A stretch of 5,497 bases of DNA from the NCBI GenBank assembly GCA_030150315.1, contig JASLGB010000267.1:1-5497 (forward strand), read 5' to 3'. This document shows positions 1 through 5,497 of this stretch, one piece after another; the first letter of the stretch is position 1, and the number at the start of each line of letters is the position of its first letter. Both the position numbers and the translations under genes were made by a program. This stretch comes from Dokdonella sp. GTDB lineage: Bacteria > Pseudomonadota > Gammaproteobacteria > Xanthomonadales > Rhodanobacteraceae. The notes under the pieces are model-generated. The model made no database searches. It worked only from the letters and a program-made list of their open reading frames with translations, and was not told where the DNA came from.

Positions 1-1
1 T

Positions 2-1399
2 TGCTGGCTGCTGGCGCAGGCGTCCGGTTCGCGCGGCGTGTATGGCGCGCTCTCGCTGGCCGTCGCGTGCGGGCTGCCGCGCGGCTGCGCGGTGGTCTAT
101 ACCGACAAGGGCGCCGGCACCGGCTACTACGACGCGGCCGACCACAGCGGCGCGACGCTGGACGGCACGCGCGCCAGGTGCGGCGAGGCGCAGCTGGAAT
201 TCGAACCGTCCGAATCGCTGCAGGCGGGCATCGCGGTGAAGCATGCGCATTCGGGCGACAACCCGGAAGCCGACTGGGGCCGCCATGTGCTGGCCGCCGC
301 GCAGTTCGGCCTGGACATGCTCGATCGCGCGTTTCCGCAGGCGGCGCCGTTCACTGCGGCCAATACGCGCGTGATCGCGGTCGGCCTTTCCAATGGCGGC
401 GGCGCGGCGTTGCAGGCAGCCGGCATCGACGACGCGGGCCTGCTTGCCGGCGTCGTCGCGCTGGAGCCGAACGTGCTTGTCCGCGGCCACGGTCGCGCGC
501 TGTACGACTACGCCACCGAAGCCGGCGTGTATCTGCCCTGCGCCCTGGTCGACGCGCGCTTCGATGGCGTGCCGTTCGCACGCGATGCGCAAGGCCAGCC
601 GTGGTCGCCGTGGCAGGCGCGCTGCGAGCGGTTGCGCGCGGCGGGTCTGGTCGACGGCGCGGACCTCGCCGCGCAGGCGGCGGACGCTTTCGAGCGTCTG
701 CGCGCGCACGGCTGGGACGAGCAGACGATGGCGACCGCGGCCAGCTCGACCGTTTCCGACCTGTGGCGCGCGGTCGGCGCGAGTTACGCCTCGGCCTACC
801 TGCGCGCGCCGGCCGGCGCGATGCCCTGCGGATTCCGCTTCGACGGCATCACCACCAGCGGCGCGCCGATCGACGAAGCCGTGCGTGCGGCGTGGTGGTC
901 GGATGCCGCCGGCATTCCGCCCGGCAACAACGTGGCGCTGTTCGGCGCGGTCGACGGCAGCAGCGACATGACCTGGCCCGGCCAGCGCTGCCTGCGCGCG
1001 TTGTGGGACGGCGACGGCGACGAAGCGCGTCGCCTGCGCGCGGGCGTGGAAGCGACCACGGCGCGCCTTCCGCGTGTGGGTTTGCCGATCCTGATCGCGC
1101 ACGGCGAGGGCGATGGCCTGCTGCCGATCGCGTTTTCCGGCGCGGCCTATGTGCAGGCCTTGCAGGAAGCCGGCCGCGCGCCGGTGTTCTGGCGCGTGCC
1201 GCACGCGCAGCACTTCGATGCGCTGCTGGCGCAGCCGGGTTTCGGTGACCGGCACGTGCCCTTGATGCCTTACGGCTACGCGCTGCTGGACGCGCTGTGG
1301 GCGCATCTGCACGCCGACGCTGCGCTGCCGCGCTCGACGCGGTTCGCCACGCGGCCACGCGGAGCGGGCGCACTCGATCGCGGCATGCTCGGTCTCTGA
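2..1399 (+). CDS. 3-hydroxybutyrate oligomer hydrolase, C-terminal part (5' end outside window)
   Basis: Predicted to hydrolyse D-3-hydroxybutyrate oligomers to monomers in polyhydroxybutyrate breakdown (3HBOH family, EC 3.1.1.22). The reading frame is open from the window edge, giving 465 residues. The family usually runs to about 690, so roughly the last two thirds are present. The GTG at 38 is not the start, because family-like sequence (GSRGVYGALS) runs across it. Next comes RGCAVVYTDKGAGTGY, then the nucleophile elbow GLSNGGGAALQAA, with the likely catalytic Ser at 389-391 (fragment residue 130). The other triad candidates are Asp371 in HGEGDGLLP and His404 in HAQHFDALL, in the expected order for an alpha/beta hydrolase. 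EPNV after the elbow also fits the family as I remember it. No frameshift is visible. The last 30 or so residues are Arg/Ala-rich and look like a loose tail. Whether it is exported cannot be judged, since the N-terminus is missing. Family call is strong; substrate specificity is inferred. Confidence 0.9.
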   Translation, partial: CWLLAQASGSRGVYGALSLAVACGLPRGCAVVYTDKGAGTGYYDAADHSGATLDGTRARCGEAQLEFEPSESLQAGIAVKHAHSGDNPEADWGRHVLAAAQFGLDMLDRAFPQAAPFTAANTRVIAVGLSNGGGAALQAAGIDDAGLLAGVVALEPNVLVRGHGRALYDYATEAGVYLPCALVDARFDGVPFARDAQGQPWSPWQARCERLRAAGLVDGADLAAQAADAFERLRAHGWDEQTMATAASSTVSDLWRAVGASYASAYLRAPAGAMPCGFRFDGITTSGAPIDEAVRAAWWSDAAGIPPGNNVALFGAVDGSSDMTWPGQRCLRALWDGDGDEARRLRAGVEATTARLPRVGLPILIAHGEGDGLLPIAFSGAAYVQALQEAGRAPVFWRVPHAQHFDALLAQPGFGDRHVPLMPYGYALLDALWAHLHADAALPRSTRFATRPRGAGALDRGMLGL

Positions 1400-1422
1400 A
1401 CCGGCGGAGCGAGGACAAGGCG

Positions 1423-1998
1423 ATGAATCCGATCGAGGTGCGTGCGGCAACGGCAGACGACGCGGCGCAGGTCGTGCCGCTGCTGCTGGAAGCGATGGAT
1501 CATCTGGCGCTGCGGCTGGCCGATGTCGACACGCGCGCCGCTGCCGCGCCGTTCTTCCACGCCTTGTTCGTGGCCGGCGGCAATCGCTACGGCCACGATC
1601 ACGTGCTGGTGCTGCAACGCGCGGGCGAGGTCGCGGCCGCGCTGCTCGCCTATCCCGGGCGCGAGGAAGCGGCACTGGCGGCGTCGGTGTTCGCCGCACG
1701 CCGTGCGATCGGCATCGACGACGGCTACGCGCTGGAGCCGGAAAGCACGCACGAGGAGTTCTATCTGGATGCACTGGCCGTCGCGCCGTCGCATCGCGGC
1801 GTCGGGCTGGCCGCGCAGCTGATCGAGGCGGGTTGCGCGCGCGCACGGGCGACCGGCCATCGCCGCGCCGGCCTGCTGGTCGATCTGGACAAGCCCGGCG
1901 TGAAGCGCCTGTATGGCCAGCTCGGTTTCGAGGTGGACGGCGAACGCTGGCTGGCCGGTCACCGCTACGAGCACATGAGCCGTCGCCTCACCATCTGA
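1423..1998 (+). CDS. GNAT family N-acetyltransferase
   Basis: A 191-residue cytoplasmic protein predicted to transfer an acetyl group from acetyl-CoA to an amine; the substrate is unknown. The N-terminus (IEVRAATADDAAQVVPLL) is the usual GNAT first strand and helix. The acetyl-CoA-binding motif A is LDALAVAPSHRGVGLAAQLI (residues 116-135), with the R-x-x-G-x-A pyrophosphate loop at Arg125-Ala130. Motif B is KRLYGQLGF (161-169), and the C-terminus GHRYEHMSRRL matches the last strands of this subfamily. The middle segment (about 75-112) is longer than in minimal GNATs, as in members with an EFYLD strand before motif A. The ATG at 1423 is preferred over in-frame upstream starts because GAGG at 1411-1414 lies 8 bp before it and upstream starts would overlap the hydrolase. 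The gap to the hydrolase stop is 23 bp, so the two are probably co-transcribed. No functional link between them is evident. Confidence 0.9.
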   Translation: MNPIEVRAATADDAAQVVPLLLEAMDHLALRLADVDTRAAAAPFFHALFVAGGNRYGHDHVLVLQRAGEVAAALLAYPGREEAALAASVFAARRAIGIDDGYALEPESTHEEFYLDALAVAPSHRGVGLAAQLIEAGCARARATGHRRAGLLVDLDKPGVKRLYGQLGFEVDGERWLAGHRYEHMSRRLTI

Positions 1999-2040
1999 AT
2001 GGCCTTCGCGCGGCGGCGACGCAGCGGCCGCCGATGGCCC

Positions 2041-2046
2041 TACAAT
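2041..2046 (+). promoter_or_regulatory. Possible -10 element (TACAAT) for the PQQ dehydrogenase gene
   Basis: TACAAT differs from the sigma-70 consensus TATAAT at one position. It sits in an otherwise GC-rich 76-bp gap, 29 bp before the ATG at 2075, which would give a leader of about 20 nt. No good -35 is seen: the hexamer at 17-bp spacing, GACGCA, matches only two of six positions. This suggests a weak promoter or one needing an activator. It would separate the dehydrogenase and its downstream neighbour from the hydrolase/GNAT pair. Confidence 0.4.
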
Positions 2047-2061
2047 CGCCGCGTCCTTCCC

Positions 2062-2066
2062 GGGAG
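2062..2066 (+). promoter_or_regulatory. Ribosome binding site that decides the dehydrogenase start
   Basis: GGGAG lies 8 bp before the ATG at 2075. The in-frame GTG at 2066 overlaps this site and has no ribosome binding site of its own, so 2075 is the better start. Starting there also gives a cleaner signal peptide. Confidence 0.65.
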
Positions 2067-2074
2067 TGCGTGCG

Positions 2075-3775
2075 ATGCGACCGTCAGCCGTGTGCCTGTC
2101 GTTGCTCCTCTCCACCGTGGTCCTGCCCGCCTTCGCGGCAGTCGATGACAGCCACTGGACCGAAACGGTCTTTTCGATCAATCGCGATACGCCGACCGAC
2201 ACCGCAGCCAAGGGACACACCGGCCTGGCCTGGGCAACGGATGGCAGCGACCGGCTGTTCGTGCTGGAAAAATCGGGCCGTGTGCGCGTGCTGTCCGGCG
2301 CACTGACCACCGCCACGCCGACGTGGTCCACCTTCGCGACGATGAGTCCGATCCACACCGGCAGCGAATGCGGCCTGATCGGCATCGCCTTCGACCCGGA
2401 CTTCACCTCCAACGGCTATGTCTATTTCTTCGTCACGGCCAGCGCCGGCGAGCAGCAGATCCTGCGCTATCGCAGCGTCGGCAACGTCGGCACCGCGCGC
2501 ACCGTGATCCGCGGCGGCCTGCCGACACAGGGCGCCAACCACGACGGCGGCGGCATCGGTTTCGCCGAGGACGGCAAGCTGTACTGGGCCATCGGCGACC
2601 TCGGCAGCGCGACCGGCGTCGATGCCGACCTGACCACGCTCGCGGCCAAGGTCGGCCGCGCCAACCGCGACGGCACGCTGCCGGCCGACAATCCGTTCAA
2701 CGACGGCTTGGGCCCGAACAACGACTTCATCTGGGCGCGCGGTTTCCGCAACCCGTTCACGATGCAGATCCAGCCTTCGACCGGCCGCCTCTGGCTCAAC
2801 GTCGTCGGCACCCTCTACGAGCAGATCTTCGTCGTCACGCGCGGCAGCCACGGCGGCTACAACGACTACGAGAACAACCAGCCGCCGACGTACCTCGCGC
2901 CGAAGATTTCCTACCGCACCAACGGTGTCGACCAGTTCAGCCTGACCGCCGCCGTGCGCAGCGCCAACGTCGCCACCTTCACGACCAGCGCCGCGCACGG
3001 GCTGCGCGTGGGCGGCAACATCACCATCGCCGGCGTGGCCAATACCTCGTTCAACCAGTCCGGCGCGTCCATCGCATCGGTGCCGTCGCCGACCACCTTC
3101 ACGCTGCAGCAGAGCGGCGCCAATGCCAGCAGCAGCGGCGGCACCGTTTCCACCTTGAACCAGGGCGGCTGCCTGACCGGCGGCGCGTTCTACGACGCCA
3201 CGCTGGCGCCGGCCGAATACCGCGGCAACTTCTTCTACGGCGACTGCAATTCCGACCGCATCATGCGCGCGCGGCTGGCGTCGGACGAAGACACCGTGCT
3301 CGGCTTCGACCACTGGGCGCGCGGTGTTTCCGGCCAGGTCGATGTCGCCGCCGGCCCGGACGGCGCGCTCTACTACACCGGCGCCTACACCAACACGATC
3401 TACCGTGCGGCCTACAACGCGACCGCGCAGGGCATCGTGCTTGCCAACCAGCACCTGCGCATGGACGAGGGTGGCAAGTCGGCCACCACCGTCCGGCTGG
3501 CGCGCGCGCCGAACGCGTCGGTCACGGTCACCGTCGCGCGCAGCAGCGGCGATGCGGATGTCAGTGTGTTCGGGCCGTCGACGCTGACCTTCACGCCGGA
3601 CAACTGGATGCGACCGCAGGCGCTGCGCTTTGCTGCCGCCGTCGATGCCGACACAGTGGACGACGCCGCCACGATGTCGGTCTCCGCGCCCGGCATGGTC
3701 ACCGAGACGATCGCCATCCGCGTGCTCGACCTGCATCTCGATTCCGACCGGATTTTCCGCGACGGATTCGATTGA
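2075..3775 (+). CDS. Secreted PQQ-dependent sugar (glucose/sorbosone) dehydrogenase-like protein with inserted module and C-terminal domain
   Basis: A 566-residue exported protein of the soluble glucose/sorbosone dehydrogenase family, six-bladed beta-propellers that oxidise sugars with PQQ outside the cytoplasm. A Sec signal peptide (MRPSAVCLSLLLSTVVLPAFA) is followed by likely cleavage at AFA/AVDD. Family marks are GLIGIAFDPDF (about 101-111), NHDGGGIGFAEDGKLYWAIGD with the likely active-site His156, ARGFRNPF with the Arg225-Asn226 pair equivalent to the active-site RN of soluble glucose dehydrogenase, and TRGSHGGYN. The final blades hold CLTGGAFY and YGDCNSDRI, whose Cys366 and Cys391 probably form the family's disulfide. 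Between blades, residues about 293-359 are a foreign-looking module (own entry). After the propeller come a Calx-beta-like domain (about 453-551) and the ending DSDRIFRDGFD. It probably has its own promoter, and 43 bp separate it from the next gene. No PQQ synthesis genes lie in the window. The actual substrate is unknown; this family also contains non-glucose and uncharacterised members. Confidence 0.87.
   Translation: MRPSAVCLSLLLSTVVLPAFAAVDDSHWTETVFSINRDTPTDTAAKGHTGLAWATDGSDRLFVLEKSGRVRVLSGALTTATPTWSTFATMSPIHTGSECGLIGIAFDPDFTSNGYVYFFVTASAGEQQILRYRSVGNVGTARTVIRGGLPTQGANHDGGGIGFAEDGKLYWAIGDLGSATGVDADLTTLAAKVGRANRDGTLPADNPFNDGLGPNNDFIWARGFRNPFTMQIQPSTGRLWLNVVGTLYEQIFVVTRGSHGGYNDYENNQPPTYLAPKISYRTNGVDQFSLTAAVRSANVATFTTSAAHGLRVGGNITIAGVANTSFNQSGASIASVPSPTTFTLQQSGANASSSGGTVSTLNQGGCLTGGAFYDATLAPAEYRGNFFYGDCNSDRIMRARLASDEDTVLGFDHWARGVSGQVDVAAGPDGALYYTGAYTNTIYRAAYNATAQGIVLANQHLRMDEGGKSATTVRLARAPNASVTVTVARSSGDADVSVFGPSTLTFTPDNWMRPQALRFAAAVDADTVDDAATMSVSAPGMVTETIAIRVLDLHLDSDRIFRDGFD
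2951..3151 (+). other. Phage-structural-protein-like module inserted in the PQQ beta-propeller
   Basis: This encodes about 67 residues with the pattern ATFTTSAAHGLRVGGNITI, then AGVANTSFN, then SVPSPTTFTLQQSG and SSSGGTVS. The series 'thr-rich strand, AHGL-x-VG, x-I-x-I-x-GV, N, SVPS-x-TTFT, GGTV' is a small beta module I know from phage tail and structural proteins and large bacterial surface proteins, sometimes annotated as resembling the E1-enzyme FCCH fold. It lies between ISYRTNG and CLTGGAFY, which are normally close together in this dehydrogenase family. The reading frame is intact on both sides. Module identity is from memory of the pattern, not from a search. Confidence 0.6.
3431..3727 (+). 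other. Calx-beta-like / Ig-like C-terminal domain of the dehydrogenase
   Basis: This encodes about 99 residues beginning GIVLANQHLRMDEGG. It carries the pattern 'x-EGG-x-S-x-T-x-x-VRLA-x-xP, VTVTVARSSGDADVSV, LTFTPDNW-x-x-PQ-x-L-x-x-AA, DAD, MSVSAPG'. This repeat-like beta-sandwich pattern recurs in secreted bacterial glycosidases and dehydrogenases and resembles Calx-beta domains. It is probably an extracellular spacer or binding domain and not catalytic. Confidence 0.6.
3740..3775 (+). other. C-terminal motif DSDRIFRDGFD of the secreted dehydrogenase
   Basis: The last 11 codons and the stop encode an acidic and aromatic tail, I-F-x-D-G-F-D, directly after the Calx-beta-like domain. Endings of the form 'D-x-IF-x-(D/N)GF-(E/D)' at the extreme C-terminus recur, in my recollection, on many otherwise unrelated secreted proteins of Rhodanobacteraceae and relatives. 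That suggests a shared sorting or secretion tag. The motif is seen; the role is inference. Confidence 0.5.
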
Positions 3776-3818
3776 GCCGCATTGCGCAGGCTGAACCGAA
3801 GAAGAAGGAGACGAAGCG

Positions 3819-4211
3819 ATGTGGCCGATCCTTGTTCCGCTGCTGTTCGCGGTTGCCGATCCCCCCGCGCCGACGCCCGCGTCGGAGCCGGCACCCAAGG
3901 CCGCGCCCACGGCGCCCGCACCGGAACCGGTGCCGGCCGATACGCCGCCATTCTTCCGCGCCATGATCGTGCGCGTGCTGGCCTCACCGGCCACCAATCC
4001 GCCGACGCGCATCCTGCGCTACCAATGGCGCGACCAGCAGGTGTATTACGTGCCGCCGCGCTGCTGCGACATTCCCGGCGTCGTGTACGACGCCAAGGGC
4101 ACGCACCTGTGCGCGCCGACCGGCGGTTTCGTCGCCAGCGGCGATGGCAAATGCCCGGAATTCTTCGAGCAGCGCCGCGACGAGCAGCTGGTCTGGCGCG
4201 ACGTGCGCTGA
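3819..4211 (+). CDS. Small exported protein with Pro/Ala linker and four-cysteine domain (DUF6970-like)
   Basis: A 130-residue protein of unknown function. AAGGAG at 3805-3810 sits 8 bp before the ATG and sets the start firmly. The N-terminus MWPILVPLLFAVA looks like a short export signal with a possible AVA/DPP cleavage site, but it lacks the usual Lys/Arg before the hydrophobic stretch. Residues 15-44 are a linker of almost only Pro, Ala, Glu and Thr. The C-terminal domain (about 46-130) carries YQWRDQQVYYVPPRCCD, CAPTGGF and GDGKCPEF. Its Cys82, Cys83, Cys98 and Cys112 could make two disulfides outside the cytoplasm. The series 'W-x-x-Q-x-VYY, CCD, Y-D-x-x-G-x-x-(L/I)CAP-x-GGF, GDG-x-CP' matches my memory of the uncharacterised DUF6970 family. 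The 43-bp gap to the dehydrogenase suggests one transcript, and both products are predicted to be exported. The gene ends 7 bp before the convergent methyltransferase stop. Confidence 0.8.
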   Translation: MWPILVPLLFAVADPPAPTPASEPAPKAAPTAPAPEPVPADTPPFFRAMIVRVLASPATNPPTRILRYQWRDQQVYYVPPRCCDIPGVVYDAKGTHLCAPTGGFVASGDGKCPEFFEQRRDEQLVWRDVR

Positions 4212-4218
4212 GCGCGCC

Positions 4219-4956
4219 TCAGGCGGCCGGACGCCGCGCGAAAACGACCTCGCGCGCGTCCATCCACGGCAGCCGATGCCGTGGCGCAACGATGGACACC
4301 GCCTCGAACCCGGCCGCCGCGACCCGCGCGACGATGTCGCGGCCGTAGTCGCGAAACACCAGCACGCCGGCACCGCGGCGCAGCGGATCGAGGTGATAGG
4401 ACGGCTCGCGCAGATATTCGAGCGAGCCGTCGCCCTGTGCGCGCACGCGCTCGACGGTCACCTCGCCGTCGAGCGGCACCGTGAACAGCATGTGGCCGCC
4501 GGGACGCAGCACGCGATGCAGTTCGGCGAACGCGCGCGCGTCATCGGGAACGTGCTCCAGCACCTCGGTGTGCAGCACCAGATCGAACGCGGCATCGGCA
4601 TAGCTGAGTTGCTGCACGTCCTCGCAGCGCACGCCGTCGTGGATCGTTCCGGGGGCGACGTCGGTGAAGTACTCCGATCCGCTGAACTGGCCGGCGGACT
4701 GTTGCAGCCAGCCGGCCAGCGGCCCACGCGCCGACAGCTCGCACACGCGCAGGTGGGAAAGATCGCCGATGCACTGATGCAGCGCGACGCCGAGCGACAG
4801 ATGCACCGTGCTGGCCGCGCAGCGCAGGCAGCGGATGCCGCCCTCGCCGTGGAACAGGCGCACGAACAGGCTGGGCCCACAGAACGGGCACGCTGCCGCG
4901 CTCAGCGCAAATTCGCGCGGCTTCAGAAGCCGCAGGCCTTGTCGGAGTCGTCCCAT
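4219..4956 (-). CDS. SAM-dependent class I methyltransferase with N-terminal zinc-ribbon-like Cys pairs
   Basis: A 245-residue cytoplasmic protein predicted to transfer a methyl group from S-adenosylmethionine; the substrate is unknown. The N-terminus has CPFC (Cys23, Cys26) and CLRC (Cys43, Cys46), spaced like a zinc ribbon. The methyltransferase domain follows: VCELSARGPLAGWL at the motif I position (71-84), GSEYF (93-97) with a possible SAM-binding acid at the end of strand two, VRCEDVQQLSYADAAFDLVL (109-128), TEVLEHVPDDARAFAELHRV (130-149) and LRPGGHMLFTVP (150-161), all typical of Methyltransf_11-type enzymes. Motif I lacks the usual E/D-x-G-x-G-x-G glycines. The start is ATG at 4956; no other start lies between it and the upstream stop, though no clear Shine-Dalgarno is seen. 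It begins 25 bp after the RND permease stop on the same strand, so the two may be co-transcribed or translationally coupled. Confidence 0.83.
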   Translation of the reverse strand: MGRLRQGLRLLKPREFALSAAACPFCGPSLFVRLFHGEGGIRCLRCAASTVHLSLGVALHQCIGDLSHLRVCELSARGPLAGWLQQSAGQFSGSEYFTDVAPGTIHDGVRCEDVQQLSYADAAFDLVLHTEVLEHVPDDARAFAELHRVLRPGGHMLFTVPLDGEVTVERVRAQGDGSLEYLREPSYHLDPLRRGAGVLVFRDYGRDIVARVAAAGFEAVSIVAPRHRLPWMDAREVVFARRPAA

Positions 4957-4981
4957 CGGTAGTGTCGGATGCGCGGTGCGC

Positions 4982-5497
4982 TCAGTGCGACAGCGCCTCG
5001 CGGCGTGCGAGCCGACGCCGGTGCCACCAGCCGGACATGCGCGAGAAGCAGAGGTAGATCGCCGGAGTCGAAAGCAGGGTCAGCGCCTGCGACACGAACA
5101 GGCCGCCGATCATCGCGATGCCGAGCGGACGGCGCAGCTCCGCGCCGGCACCGAAGCCGATCGCCAGCGGCAGAGCGGCGAAGATCGCCACCATCGTCGT
5201 CATCATGATCGGGCGGAAACGCACGAGGCAGGCTTCGCGGATCGCCTCGCGCGGCGACAGGCCGTGCTCGCGCTCGGCCACCAGCGCGAAGTCGATCATC
5301 ATGATCGCGTTCTTCTTGACGATGCCGATCAGCAGCACGATCGCGATGGTCGAGATCACCGACATCTCGGTATTGGTCAGACGCATCGCCAGCAGCGCGC
5401 CGACGCCGGCGGAGGGCAGGGTCGAGAGGATCGTGACCGGATGGATCAGGCTCTCGTACAGGATGCCGAGCACGAGGTAGACGGCGATGATCGCGCC
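4982..5497 (-). CDS. RND multidrug efflux permease, MdtB/MdtC-like, C-terminal part (5' end outside window)
   Basis: The last 171 residues of an inner-membrane RND (HAE1-type) permease, the proton-driven subunit of a tripartite pump that exports drugs or other toxic compounds. The frame is open to the window edge; full-length members run to about 1,030 residues. The fragment covers the last transmembrane helices: YLVLGILYESLIHPVTILST, then ALLAMRLTNTEMSVI, VLLIGIVKKNAIMMIDFAL, RFRPIMMTTMVAIFAALPLA, and the terminal helix GGLFVSQALTLLSTPAIYLC. Residues that line up with the AcrB proton relay are present: Lys62 (AcrB Lys940), Arg93 (Arg971) and Thr100 (Thr978). GAGAELRRPLGI and LYESLIHP resemble MdtB and MdtC more than AcrB. 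The basic tail HRRRLARREALSH is cytoplasmic. Adaptor and outer-membrane partners would lie beyond 5497. The methyltransferase starts 25 bp after this stop. Confidence 0.93.
   Translation of the reverse strand, partial: GAIIAVYLVLGILYESLIHPVTILSTLPSAGVGALLAMRLTNTEMSVISTIAIVLLIGIVKKNAIMMIDFALVAEREHGLSPREAIREACLVRFRPIMMTTMVAIFAALPLAIGFGAGAELRRPLGIAMIGGLFVSQALTLLSTPAIYLCFSRMSGWWHRRRLARREALSH

Noticed and set aside
1..1248. A 415-codon plus-strand frame at the window start
   Set aside because: It is an Arg/Ala/Gly-rich shadow of the oligomer hydrolase, which has its catalytic motifs in another frame.
1276..2412. A 378-codon open frame on the minus strand over the GNAT gene
   Set aside because: It overlaps two well-supported plus-strand genes and the gap between them, and its product matches no family I recognise.
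3776..3818. Terminator or promoter between the dehydrogenase and the small exported protein
   Set aside because: The 43 bp hold a ribosome binding site but no hairpin with a T-run and no convincing -10/-35 pair.
2323..3966. A 547-codon plus-strand frame overlapping the dehydrogenase
   Set aside because: Its product is almost only Arg, Pro, His, Ala and Gln, the usual composition of an out-of-frame read of GC-rich DNA.
2084..4012. A 642-codon open frame on the minus strand, antisense to the dehydrogenase
   Set aside because: It is a mirror of a high-GC coding gene: low-complexity Gly/Ala/Val/Arg product, no recognisable domain, and the plus strand encodes a clear family protein throughout.
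4208..4222. Small inverted repeat CTGAG-CGCGC-CTCAG between the two convergent genes, as a two-way terminator
   Set aside because: The stem is only 5 bp and three of the pairs are forced by the facing TGA stop codons. No T-run follows on either strand.
4144..4962. A 272-codon plus-strand frame antisense to the methyltransferase
   Set aside because: It covers the whole minus-strand methyltransferase, which has recognisable motifs in order. The plus-strand product has no domain I recognise.

Overview
This is a GC-rich, densely coding chromosomal window. It holds six protein genes, two of them cut by the window edges. I see no RNA genes, mobile elements or CRISPR arrays. The codon use, the close spacing and the C-terminal 'IFRDGFD' ending of the secreted dehydrogenase suggest a gammaproteobacterium of the Lysobacterales (Xanthomonadales), perhaps Rhodanobacteraceae. 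That placement is inferred from remembered sequence character, not from a search.

Layout: (1) Plus strand, 2..1399: the C-terminal two thirds of a 3-hydroxybutyrate oligomer hydrolase. (2) Plus strand, 1423..1998: a GNAT acetyltransferase 23 bp downstream, probably co-transcribed. (3) A 76-bp gap with a -10-like TACAAT. (4) Plus strand, 2075..3775: a secreted PQQ-dependent sugar (glucose/sorbosone) dehydrogenase. Its beta-propeller is interrupted by a phage-structural-protein-like module. It also carries a Calx-beta-like C-terminal domain and a short terminal motif. (5) Plus strand, 3819..4211: a small exported protein with a Pro/Ala linker and a four-cysteine domain. (6) Minus strand: the C-terminus of an MdtB/MdtC-like RND efflux permease (5497..4982), followed after 25 bp by a zinc-ribbon-bearing SAM methyltransferase (4956..4219). 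The last two transcription units converge, with stop codons only 7 bp apart.

How they fit together: the oligomer hydrolase yields 3-hydroxybutyrate monomers from polyhydroxybutyrate breakdown. The PQQ enzyme and its small exported neighbour both act outside the cytoplasm. The RND pump and methyltransferase probably share a transcript. No single pathway joins all six genes. I did not find a clearly new multi-gene system. The points most worth a second look are the domain insertion in the propeller, the C-terminal motif of that enzyme, the methyltransferase lacking the usual glycine-rich SAM motif beside an efflux pump, and the small cysteine-motif protein. No stretch over 300 bp lacks a gene.
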